From Paenibacillus mucilaginosus 3016 (GTDB lineage Bacteria; Bacillota; Bacilli; Paenibacillales; NBRC-103111), in assembly GCF_000250655.1 (NCBI RefSeq), contig NC_016935.1:2250001-2314000 (forward strand): a stretch of 64,000 bases of DNA. The letters run 5' to 3'. Below the pieces are notes generated by a model, which was not told the origin of the DNA, made no database searches, and saw nothing but the letters and a program-made list of their open reading frames with translations. Within the stretch, counting starts at the first letter, position 1. Each line of letters starts with the position of its first letter. The translations under genes and the position numbers were made by a program. This document shows, in pieces, positions 55,001 to 62,918 of this stretch.

Positions 55001-56107
55001 TCCAAGGAAGCAACGGCAGCCAAGGGAACGGCTGTGATTGACGGTGAAATCGATGAGAAGTGGTCCACAACCGAGAGTTTCAAGGCCCAGTATGTCAGTG
55101 ATGTAACGAAAGAAGCGCCAGAAGCGACTGTACGTCTGCTTTGGGATGAAACTCATCTGTATGTGCTCGCCGAAGTAAAGGATGCCAACCTGAATGCCAC
55201 AGGCGGCAATCTGTGGGAGCATGATTCCATGGAATTCTTCGTGGATGAGAATAACGCCAAAACGACGGCTTATCAGCCAGACGACCGCCATTACCGGGTG
55301 AACTATTTGAACCTGAAGAGCGGCGGCAGGAACGTAACACCGGACATCTTCACCTCTGCCGCACGCGTTGTTCCAGGGGGCTACATCATTGAAGCTGCGC
55401 TGCCATTAACCAGCATCACCGGTGAGGTTGGCAAGGTGATTGGTTTTGACGCCGGCGCCAGCGATGACAGCAACTATGATGGAATTCGGGACAATGCAAC
55501 GATGTGGAGCAACCGGAGACTTAATTCCAATATCTCCACACAGTGGTACGGTAATGTTACCTTGGTGGCGGCACCTGCGGCCATTACCGGCATAACGCCA
55601 GTCGCGGTGAGTACGACAGCAGGAAAGGCACCTGTGCTGCCATCCGTGGTGGAAGCCGTATATAGTAATGGCAATAAATCGAACGTGAGCGTGGTATGGG
55701 ATACCATTGATCCGAGCCGTTATGCAAGTGCGGGAAGCTTTACGGTAAATGGTGCAGTGAATGGCACGGCAATCAAGGCGGCTGCCAATGTTACCGTAAC
55801 CCCGGCGCCTAATGCATCGCCTACCGTCAGAGTGACAAGCCCAGCGAATAATGCAATCTTTAAGGCTCCTGCCAAAATACTGCTGAAGGCTGCGGCGTCA
55901 GACAGCGACGGGACAATCCGCAAGGTAGAGTTTTACAATGGAGGCACCCTGATCGGAACTGCGACAGCAGTTTCAGCGGGCAACTACGCCATCTACTGGA
56001 CGGGGGTTCGAGAGGGAACCTACAGTATTAAGGCTAAAGCTTATGATGATAAGGGGGCGACAGCGACCTCAGCTGAAGCTACAATCATTGTAAAAAAAGG
56101 AAACTAG
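52055..56107 (+). CDS. Large multidomain secreted beta-helix protein
   Basis: About 1350 residues. Order by residue (approximate): signal peptide 1-36; two CBM6/35-like modules 37-170 and 175-300 (each opening with an AEN/AET motif such as YEAETGA and FEAENGG); LamG-like jelly roll 320-520; DUF1565-like start and parallel beta-helix 545-975, homologous to the proteins at 50013 and 56285 (YATSGIS, YSDGNGI); CBM9-like domain 990-1175 (AVIDGEIDEKW); two Ig-like domains 1185-1345. TTG 52055 is chosen because GGAGG is 9 bases upstream and it yields a clean signal peptide; ATG 52046 touches the GGAGG. Likely a cell-surface or secreted polysaccharide-degrading enzyme; substrate unknown. Confidence 0.85.
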   Translation: MNVLKKIGLSVLMMTTVLTPILAPIMPVNRAYAAGETLYEAETGAKVDAEVQTVGSAVYSGTGFVNLGDKANGASVTWNTVQAAVYGNYVLKIKYSNSDSVPKPISLTVNGQNYANFTGEQTGEETTPAWGTLTAVVFLNPGANTIRLASESADGPLLDVLEVTPFATIFEAENGGGAAHSGVTIGSNVSGAAGFSGTGYASIAAGGTGYMLYNNVVVPETGKYTVKIRYSNGSSARPYAVTVNGARVQDAKGLATGAWSNWIYEELTGINFNAGVNTLKIERIGANATPVIDRFEIVNEAVIEVGDQTFRNTNFESNDVDPVIAGTSTGAALSSPLISGSAVKSTSASTVRVVEDAGSRRAEVTVPAAKPGLIGFPFHSSWITPVPMKSYTFESSFKLKDDKANYIFKLITAAGLESPIFAFGMDGKIYARSNNSAGGALAARASWTPDTLYQVKLVYHLDTKSYDMYLDGSKIVNSEPLQNDAYLGGLKGFFMEVKDGARQETKILVDDITLSGSNTAGTAPVTNANPGTLFVEQPYIGTPVQYYVSPAGADTNNGLTTTTAFKSLSKAVSVTNPGDTVNIMPGTYSPTNDLSDFLLINRSGARDTKTGIAHYITYKAYDPANKPKLLLPPNIRGIWDMVEVSANYIVIDGLEIEGNNLNLTLAEGEANYEHKVAGGSDWSRYALTNTNGININGHNIIVKNNHVHHMAGGGIGGGGDYITVENNKIHSNSWYTFYATSGISFMADWDIDNNTTDYKIIVRNNLVYDNETKVKWEKTKGYSDGNGIIFDVDETYKGKKLVTNNVVYNNGGGGIHIYRSHNLHVINNTVYHNSRSPHLKYPNMDVQSGDNAVFLNNISVARDEAGEYANGNSGFNNLFANNLYVGLTRSLGKNERVADPKFVSVTGDTYDFHLQADSPAIDYGTRTLQTQTTTVDYDGNVRPYAGAGSHSRVDIGAYETPFNNPAYLVDDSIQITEPTPEISKEATAAKGTAVIDGEIDEKWSTTESFKAQYVSDVTKEAPEATVRLLWDETHLYVLAEVKDANLNATGGNLWEHDSMEFFVDENNAKTTAYQPDDRHYRVNYLNLKSGGRNVTPDIFTSAARVVPGGYIIEAALPLTSITGEVGKVIGFDAGASDDSNYDGIRDNATMWSNRRLNSNISTQWYGNVTLVAAPAAITGITPVAVSTTAGKAPVLPSVVEAVYSNGNKSNVSVVWDTIDPSRYASAGSFTVNGAVNGTAIKAAANVTVTPAPNASPTVRVTSPANNAIFKAPAKILLKAAASDSDGTIRKVEFYNGGTLIGTATAVSAGNYAIYWTGVREGTYSIKAKAYDDKGATATSAEATIIVKKGN

Positions 56108-56128
56108 AAATCCTGTCACCTGAAGTAC

Positions 56129-56166
56129 CCCGGGGAATAATTAGTTGAGGTTATTCCCCGGGTTTT
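56129..56166 (+). terminator. Intrinsic terminator after large beta-helix gene
   Basis: Perfect 12-bp stem CCCGGGGAATAA / TTATTCCCCGGG with a 10-base loop, then TTTT. Confidence 0.85.
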
Positions 56167-56245
56167 AGTAAGATAGAAGACTTTATAAGTTTTCAGCGAA
56201 GCTGAAGGGAGGTGAGGGACGCTATTATTTTTATTAAAACTAAAA

Positions 56246-56259
56246 TGAAAACGCTAACA
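56246..56259 (+). promoter_or_regulatory. CcpA cre site
   Basis: TGAAAACGCTAACA agrees with TGWAANCGNTNWCA at every position. It lies 26 bases upstream of the start codon of the third beta-helix gene, where bound CcpA would block transcription when preferred sugars are present. Confidence 0.65.
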
Positions 56260-56284
56260 AAATGGATTGTAGGAGGAAATGAAA

Positions 56285-58063
56285 ATGAATACTGGAGTTA
56301 CCCGTAAGAAATCTACAAGATTACTGGGCTTAAGTTTATCTTTAGTGGTATTATGTTCTTCTTTTGTTTGGGAAGAATCAGTCCAAGCCGCTGGGAAAAC
56401 GTATTATGTTGATATCGATACGGGAATTGACCGCAGCGATTATGGACTCACAGCTGATAAACCGTTTAAGAACATTCAATATGCCGCCAATCTGACCAAC
56501 CCGGGTGACACGGTCTATGTCATGGACGGAACCTACTACAAGACGAATGATCAAGATGTATTCCATGTTACCCGATCCGGGGATTCCACTTCTACCGGGG
56601 GTTACATCAACTATCTGGCCTATCCAGGGCATCGGCCTAAGCTCAAAGCAATCGATGCTTGGAATCACATTGTTGTAAACGCTTCATATATCAAAATTGA
56701 AGGCTTTGAAATTGAAGGAGACAATGCCAATCTTACATTAGCCGACGGTGAAGCGCGATACAATCATTTTGTTCAGAATCAACCAACCAATACGGTGGAC
56801 TGGGCTTACATACGTAAGACTCAAACGAATGGGATTAATATAAAACCAGCAACCGGAACTACCGTTAATCCTCATCATGTGATCATTAAGAATAATATCG
56901 TGCATGATACACCTGGCGGTGGAATTGGCGCTGATGAGTCGGATTATATAACCATCGAGAATAATACGGTGTACAACACGTCCTGGTATAATCTCTATGC
57001 GACCAGCGGCATCTCAGTATTTCACTCGGTTGATAAGGACACCAACACGACCACTTATAAAAATCTTATTCGTAATAACCGGGTCTACAACAACATGACG
57101 CTGGTTAAGTGGGGGAAAACGAAAGATTATTCCGACGGAAATGGAATCATTATTGACGACAACCAGAATTCACAATTAAATGGCAAGTACCCAGCTTATA
57201 AAGGTAAAACTTTGGTAACCAATAACCTGGCTTATAATAATGGCGGCTCCGGCATTCATTCTTATTTCAGTCACAATGTGGACATCATAAATAACACGGC
57301 CTATCAAAACAATTCTCGTTTGGATGAAGGCGAAATTTACGCCAATTCCACCAATAATGTGAAGATACTCAATAATATTCTGGTAGGCAGAACCGGCAAG
57401 AAAATCAATTCAAACTATAACAATACGAACCTTACGTATGACTATAATGTTTATTCCAACGGTAACCCGGTAGTAAGCGGTACTAACGATATATGGGCAG
57501 ATCCCCTGTTCTTGAATGCGGCGGGAGGAGACTTCCGGTTGAAGATCGGCTCCAGAGCCATTGATGTCGGAACCACGACGCTGGCTCCGAGCAATGACTT
57601 CCAGTACAACCCTCGGCCAAGAGGTGCAAATCCGGACCGTGGGGCACTGGAGAGCCAGAATCTGATCGGCAACCCGAGCTTCGAATGGACCAATCTGAAT
57701 GGCGGTTGGACGAAGGAATTAAACAGCGCAGGCATAACGGCTCAAAACTCGGGTGCATACAGCGGAACTTACAAGGCTTCGTTCAGTACGACTGCGGCAA
57801 CAAAGATGTCACAGACCGTAACGGCACCGACAACGAAAACCTACACCGTAACCGCTTACATTAATACGAATATAGCAAGCAATGTCAAATTGGGTGCGGA
57901 CGTTGCGGGCGTGAACAAAGGTCAGCAGAGTGTGGCATCCGGAGCATACCAAAAAGTAACCTTTACCGTCAGCGCCACCGCAGGTCAAGCGATTAAGGTG
58001 TGGATCAGCGCTCCTCAATCCGCCGGCGGCTGGGTTGCCATTGATGACGTTTCTGTTGAGTAA
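56285..58063 (+). CDS. Secreted right-handed beta-helix protein with C-terminal carbohydrate-binding module
   Basis: 592-residue close paralogue of the protein at 50013: same signal peptide plan (cleavage near VQAAGKTYY), DUF1565-like start, beta-helix and a C-terminal module that differs at only a few positions (NLIGNPSFEWTNLNGGW, then WISAPQSAGGWVAIDDVSVE). ATG 56285 lies 8 bases after AGGAGG; 56279 would be too close. Unlike its paralogues it lacks the five-copy element but has a perfect cre site. Presumably acts on the same polymer with a different expression pattern. Confidence 0.85.
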   Translation: MNTGVTRKKSTRLLGLSLSLVVLCSSFVWEESVQAAGKTYYVDIDTGIDRSDYGLTADKPFKNIQYAANLTNPGDTVYVMDGTYYKTNDQDVFHVTRSGDSTSTGGYINYLAYPGHRPKLKAIDAWNHIVVNASYIKIEGFEIEGDNANLTLADGEARYNHFVQNQPTNTVDWAYIRKTQTNGINIKPATGTTVNPHHVIIKNNIVHDTPGGGIGADESDYITIENNTVYNTSWYNLYATSGISVFHSVDKDTNTTTYKNLIRNNRVYNNMTLVKWGKTKDYSDGNGIIIDDNQNSQLNGKYPAYKGKTLVTNNLAYNNGGSGIHSYFSHNVDIINNTAYQNNSRLDEGEIYANSTNNVKILNNILVGRTGKKINSNYNNTNLTYDYNVYSNGNPVVSGTNDIWADPLFLNAAGGDFRLKIGSRAIDVGTTTLAPSNDFQYNPRPRGANPDRGALESQNLIGNPSFEWTNLNGGWTKELNSAGITAQNSGAYSGTYKASFSTTAATKMSQTVTAPTTKTYTVTAYINTNIASNVKLGADVAGVNKGQQSVASGAYQKVTFTVSATAGQAIKVWISAPQSAGGWVAIDDVSVE

Positions 58064-58107
58064 CTTTTCTGCAAGCTCACCGGGATAGATGATATCCCCA
58101 TATCGAG

Positions 58108-58152
58108 ATCGCCGTTTCGCTTCAATCGATGAAGTGAAACGGCGATTTTTTT
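58108..58152 (+). terminator. Strong intrinsic terminator
   Basis: 16-bp stem (58108-58123 with 58131-58146, one G-T pair) with a 7-base loop, followed by a T7 run. Confidence 0.88.
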
Positions 58153-58179
58153 GGCGGTATAGATAAGGGAGGTTGATTC

Positions 58180-58552
58180 TTAAGGAACAGCACTAGAGTA
58201 AATCTCATATGGATTCCCTCCTTTAGCCTTCGCATGATACATGGCATGGCCTGCTTGATGGCTCCATGAGTCATTAATAGGTCGGCTTCACGCACAGACT
58301 GGTTTCCGAAGTAATCTCGATAGACAAATAAAAATTGCTCCTTACGTTCCGGGATTACGAATTGAATAAAATGCTGATTAACCAGCGAGCGTTCTTTATC
58401 GAATTCAAACAATGAGTATGCTTGTGTGTTGCTTCCTTGATCCTGGCGTTCTGGTCAAGAAGCAGGATGGCTGAAGGTGATAATTCGAACAAGCTCTTGT
58501 ATCTGCGTTCGTAGGATGAGAGAAAGTCATGTTTAACCACCAGCATCCTCAA
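58180..58552 (-). pseudogene. PAS-GGDEF (diguanylate cyclase) remnant
   Basis: The minus strand encodes a PAS start (YKSLFELSPSAILLLDQNAR) from about 58552. After a frame change near 58412 comes LVNQHFIQFVIPERKEQFLF. Then a short segment leads, in a third frame, to HAMYHAKAKGGNPYEIYS, the typical last helix of GGDEF domains, with a stop at 58180. Most of the GGDEF domain, including the catalytic motif, is deleted. So the gene is dead: at least two frameshifts and a large internal deletion. Confidence 0.7.
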
Positions 58553-58626
58553 GTCAAATTCTGCTGATTATGGAGCCGGACCCAGCCTAGTGAAGAAGAA
58601 CAGCGGTTGACCATCACTTATTGTAC

Positions 58627-58681
58627 AAAACCCCTTTTTAAGTAAGCCGCAGGAATGGTCGGTGGACCTGAAAGGGGTTTT
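58627..58681. terminator. Bidirectional terminator-like repeat
   Basis: Arms AAAACCCCTTT and AAAGGGGTTTT (11 bp) around a 33-base loop, downstream of the gerB-like gene (minus strand) and upstream of the PAS remnant. Confidence 0.45.
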
Positions 58682-58821
58682 TGGCTTGCTAATCATTCAG
58701 TCCCTTATGCAGATATCCTCGCGATGGATAGAGCAGAGTCAGCGAAGCTGACGAAGTCTTATATCGCAAGAAAAGTTATCTCTTAAACACGAATATATTT
58801 TCTACTTCGAAAGGGCTTCGA

Positions 58822-59898
58822 TCAAAAGCTTTTCTTAACATGCGCCCCTAGCCATAACAAGAGTGGGAACAGGTACCCGAACAGCATGGCGTAGGCAGGC
58901 CAAATTTTGAGAAAATCCAGCAAAAATGAAATGTTGGGCCAAACGACGTTGGCCAGAAACAAGGAAGCAAGAGCCAATGGCAGCAGCAGGGGAGAGGCAT
59001 CCTTCAGTTCAAATACTTCGGCTAGTCCATGAGCTGATACATACATGAGCAGATTGATCCGGAAAAATATGGTGATAAAGTAGAGGACGGCGAGCAGTAC
59101 TTCGAAACGCTCGTAGAAGTTCCAGATACTGATGGTGCGGACCGCAAAATAACTGGGGAACAACAAGTTTTCCGTCACTTCCGGGCTCAGGACCATAATG
59201 ACGACCCATGTGGTGGCTAGATAAACAAATCCGCTGATCAGGGAACTCTTAGTGACAGCTTTCTTCCAAATTTCCTTTCCCTGCAGCAAAGGAACGAGGA
59301 ACAAGAACAGAACCGTTTCCATATAAGGAAAGGCAAGCAGCGGAATGGACCCTCGAATGGCAGGCTTCACACCGTTCTCCAATATCGGAAGCATATGCCC
59401 CATCTTGACGCCTGGAAGCAGGGAGGCCATCATGATAATACACAGAAAGATGAACAGGGGATACAATATCTCGGCGGCTCGTCCGATGACCCTTGCTCCC
59501 AGCCGTCCCCCATAGATTACAGCCGCAAGCATCATGGCATACACCATTTCGATTGGCGATCTGGGAGTGATCGAGGTGGTCAGGAAATCACCCAAATTCC
59601 GGAGCGTCAGCACCAGGATGAGATAGGGAAAGCACAGTATAAAGCTTAGCAGCAGCAGCTTTCCGGCCCATGTACCGAACAATGCCCTCAAATGGACGCC
59701 CATGGTCTGCTGATTCATCTGGCCTGCAATGGAGACATACAGAGGAATCCATAGAAGATGAACGCCTATAGCCAAGAGGACAGACAGCCAGGCATCCTGC
59801 CTGGCTGCGGTTGCAAGCGTGGAAGGGAGGACGAGAATCGCGCTGCCGATTTCGTATAGGATGAACCAGAGGGTTGCTTGTTTCAGAGTAATCCGCAT
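58822..59898 (-). CDS. Spore germination protein GerAB family
   Basis: 358-residue membrane protein of the GerAB/ArcD/ProY permease group with about ten transmembrane helices, the germinant-binding B subunit of a Ger receptor in the spore inner membrane. The N-terminus (ITLKQATLWFILYEIGSAILVLPS) is typical. Last gene of a minus-strand ger operon: gerA-like, gerC-like, a small gene, gerB-like. Confidence 0.92.
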   Translation of the reverse strand: MRITLKQATLWFILYEIGSAILVLPSTLATAARQDAWLSVLLAIGVHLLWIPLYVSIAGQMNQQTMGVHLRALFGTWAGKLLLLSFILCFPYLILVLTLRNLGDFLTTSITPRSPIEMVYAMMLAAVIYGGRLGARVIGRAAEILYPLFIFLCIIMMASLLPGVKMGHMLPILENGVKPAIRGSIPLLAFPYMETVLFLFLVPLLQGKEIWKKAVTKSSLISGFVYLATTWVVIMVLSPEVTENLLFPSYFAVRTISIWNFYERFEVLLAVLYFITIFFRINLLMYVSAHGLAEVFELKDASPLLLPLALASLFLANVVWPNISFLLDFLKIWPAYAMLFGYLFPLLLWLGAHVKKSF

Positions 59899-59916
59899 AC
59901 GTTTTCGACAGCCTCC

Positions 59917-60147
59917 TTACTGCAGTAATGAATCCATCAACAAACTGAGCGGCTGGAACACCCGCTTAATCCCCATAAGCGGGTTCGGGATATGGATACG
60001 GAGCAGGCTGAATATGCCCAGCGTAAGGGCTGCACCCATGAATACGAGAGAAATGGCAAGATCCCGAATACGACCGTTTCTTGCCAGCGCCCGGAGATCC
60101 ACCCAGGCGATAGCTAACGCGGCGAGCAGCAGCATTGTAACGACCAC
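59917..60147 (-). CDS. Small two-helix membrane protein, Ger receptor D-subunit-like
   Basis: 76 residues with two predicted transmembrane helices (about 2-18 and 30-50). GTG start 7 bases after GGAGGAG. It sits between the C- and B-subunit genes. Small D-subunit genes of this size and topology are known in some ger operons and modulate germination; the assignment rests on position and topology only. Confidence 0.65.
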   Translation of the reverse strand: MVVTMLLLAALAIAWVDLRALARNGRIRDLAISLVFMGAALTLGIFSLLRIHIPNPLMGIKRVFQPLSLLMDSLLQ

Positions 60148-60160
60148 GCAATCTCCTCCT

Positions 60161-61378
60161 TCACTCCGACTTGGAGAGGCTTTCCAGCGGCGAAATGATT
60201 TTTCCCAGCTTGCGCAAATGGTAATCTATCTCAACAAGAACGTGCATCTCCTTAAATCTGCTGTTCCAATCCTTTTCCCACAGGTGCCATTGAGCTGGAA
60301 ATTTCCGGTGGAAGGCGATGCCGAATCCATAAATATCTACCCCATACAATTGCTGACTGTTCCGAATGCCGCTGTCCACGATATGATGAATTGTATCCCG
60401 ACCTGCTTGCTCAAGCGCCAGGTAATCCTTCTCTTTCTTCAAATCAACAGCGCATGTCACCTCGCCGATATTTCCTTCTACCGAAAGTTTGATGTGCATT
60501 TCCGGCTTGCCGCCCACCAGCATCGGCTTCATGCTCGACTTGGCCTCAGTCACCTCCACCGCGAATTCTCCCTCACCGCCAGGGCATTTTGCTTTACCTA
60601 CTGTGCTGCTCACCTTATTCATCACATAGCTGTACGCTTTGCTGTCTGACTCGTTCAGCCAGCCGAGCAGCTTGTCATCGCGAAAAACGCCTATGCCCTT
60701 GTACTGATACTCGCCATAAGTTGTTTGCTGCTTGACGTTATCGCTTTTCTTCCCTTTGTCTACATCTCCGATTAAGGTGATCCCGGTAAGCACCGGCTCC
60801 AGTCCTTTCTTGGTCAGCATCTGGTATAGATCCACCACATTGACGGCGGCTGTGGGTGCCCAAGCCCTTTCAGAAACCTGAAGGGATTTATAGAGATCGG
60901 CTGCAGGTAAAACCTCGAAAGGGGTGACGATGGACAGGATATCCTTGGCGCTGTATCCCCTGCTTAAGACAATGTTGAAAGATGGCCGGGGCTCGTAGTC
61001 CCGGAAGAATAAATCCAGTGCCTCCCGTATCCCCTGTTTTGCTATTTTCTCATCCAGAATCAGCAGCTGGAGGTGGCCGGCGTACATTTTCCGGGAGGCC
61101 TTGGTGGTGATTTTGCGGATCGCTTCATATACCGTTAGGTCTTTCTCGGAAACGATAAGCGTAGGGGAACGGTCAGCCGACCGGTTGCGGGACATCTGCG
61201 AAGGATCGACAACCTGCAGGGTGACCTCATACCCGCCGTCAACCATGTCAATCCCGGCTGCGAGGGCAACGGAAACCTCGTTCAATTCCCTGCGGTCCCA
61301 GCAGCCCGTGAGCAGCACAAGGCCAGGCAGGCATATCCATAACAGGGTAAAGGCTCTTTTTAAATTTCCTGCTTTCAT
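60161..61378 (-). CDS. Spore germination lipoprotein, Ger(x)C family
   Basis: 405-residue C subunit of the receptor: lipoprotein signal with lipobox LTGC (Cys26) followed by WDRRELNEVSV, the hallmark opening of Ger(x)C proteins. ATG 61378 overlaps the gerA-like stop by four bases (ATGA), with AAGGAG upstream; the longer frame from 61501 lies within the gerA-like gene and is rejected. Confidence 0.93.
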   Translation of the reverse strand: MKAGNLKRAFTLLWICLPGLVLLTGCWDRRELNEVSVALAAGIDMVDGGYEVTLQVVDPSQMSRNRSADRSPTLIVSEKDLTVYEAIRKITTKASRKMYAGHLQLLILDEKIAKQGIREALDLFFRDYEPRPSFNIVLSRGYSAKDILSIVTPFEVLPAADLYKSLQVSERAWAPTAAVNVVDLYQMLTKKGLEPVLTGITLIGDVDKGKKSDNVKQQTTYGEYQYKGIGVFRDDKLLGWLNESDSKAYSYVMNKVSSTVGKAKCPGGEGEFAVEVTEAKSSMKPMLVGGKPEMHIKLSVEGNIGEVTCAVDLKKEKDYLALEQAGRDTIHHIVDSGIRNSQQLYGVDIYGFGIAFHRKFPAQWHLWEKDWNSRFKEMHVLVEIDYHLRKLGKIISPLESLSKSE

Positions 61379-62846
61379 ACTTTGGGTCTCCTTGAACGAA
61401 ATGCCCAGTGTGGGAAACGGAGGAGAGCATCCTTTTGTTTGGACTTGGAATAGGGAGCCAGGGGACTGAGATAGGGCACTCCAACCGATTCCAAGCTGCA
61501 CAAATGTAGAATCAGTATAAACAGGCCGATCGTGATCCCGTATGCGCCAAAAGTAGCTGACAGACCCATGAATCCAAATCGAAGCAATCGCAGGGCAATG
61601 GACATCGTGTAGGACGGAATCACAAAGCTGGAGATGGCAGTGATGGACACAATGATCACCATGACTGCCGATACGATGTTGGCTTCAACGGCAGCTTGGC
61701 CGATGACAATGGTGCCTACGATCGACACCGCCTGCCCGATCGTCCGCGGCATACGCAATCCGGCCTCACGCAATATTTCAAATGTTACTTCCATTAAAAG
61801 GGCCTCGACAAAAGCAGGGAACGGAATCCCCTCCCGCTGGGCAGCCAGGCTGAGCAGCAGCTGTGTCGGCAGCATATCCTGATGGTAGGTGGTCAGCGCA
61901 ATATAAACAGAAGGTGCCAGCAGGCATACGAGCAGCGATATATAACGCAGAACCCGAATAACATTGCTGTAAATATTGGATTGATAATAATCCTCCGATG
62001 AATGGATAAATTCAATGAACAGGGCGGGGGCAAGCAGGACAAAGGGGGTGCCGTCCACAAAGATGGCAATCTTGCCATCCAGCAGACCTGCGGCAATGGT
62101 GTCTGGCCGATCCGTATTGTAAATCGTTGGAAAAACCGACTTTTGCTTGTCGGCAAGCAGCCATTCCTCCAAATACTCGCTCTCCAAAACGCGGTCCAGC
62201 GGATATTGATCCAACCGGTTAGTGATCTGAACCACCAGGTCCGGGTCAGCGGAACCTTCCAGATACATGACAGCCACATCCGTCCGGGTGGATGTGCCGA
62301 TCTTCTTTGAAATAACACGAACCCCAGGATGCCGGACTCTGCGGCGAACCTGGGTCGTGTTGGTGCGAAGTGTATCGGTAAAGGCTTCCTGCGGGCCCCG
62401 AATAACCGACTGGGTCTGGGACTCCGTAATGCCGCGGTCCTTCCATCCCGAGAGGGCGAGGAGCAATCCAGTGCAGCTTCCCTCCACTAAGAGAAGAACC
62501 CCGCCAGAGAGAATGCTATCTAACGCTTCCTTCAGAGAAGCTGCGGATGAAATCTCGCCAACGCCCATAACATGATGTTTGATATGAGCCCATAGATCCG
62601 CAGTGTCATCCTGGGGATGAATTTTGCTGCGGTCGAGCAGAGAGGGAATAACCGTTTCAAGCAGGGCCGTCTTATCGATCATTCCATCGAGATAGCATAA
62701 TGCGGTGTGAAAAGGGGATGGGAGGCTCCATGAATGGTAAGCTCCCGAATGACAAAGTCGGAGCTGTTTCCCATCAAACCACGTAAATGCTCCAAGTTGC
62801 GGTTCAGGTCAGACTGAATCATGGTGAGTTCCGTGTGCTGGGTCAT
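61375..62846 (-). pseudogene. Spore germination protein GerA family, frameshifted
   Basis: A subunit of the Ger receptor. The N-terminus begins at ATG 62846 (MTQHTELTMIQSDLNRN, GGAGGG upstream) and reads through NSSDFVIRELTIHGASH. It then leaves frame in the CCCCTTTT run near 62708-62718 and would stop at 62679. The other frame continues HTALCYLDGMIDKTALLETV and is open to 61375, including the GerA core (KQKSVFPTIYNTDRPD, PSVYIALTTYHQDMLPTQLL). One missing C restores about 490 residues, the family's normal length. Real inactivation, programmed slippage or an assembly error are all possible. The ORF from 62682 alone lacks the N-terminal part. Confidence 0.8.
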
Positions 62847-62918
62847 GTAAAGTATCCCTCCCCGTGCCGAGTTTCTGGCGTTAGGGTATCCAGATTATGG
62901 AGTTACTATTCCAAAGCT

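Noticed and set aside
59819..60649. Plus-strand ORF of 276 codons across the ger genes
   Set aside because: Crosses three well-supported minus-strand ger genes and has no family-like motif.
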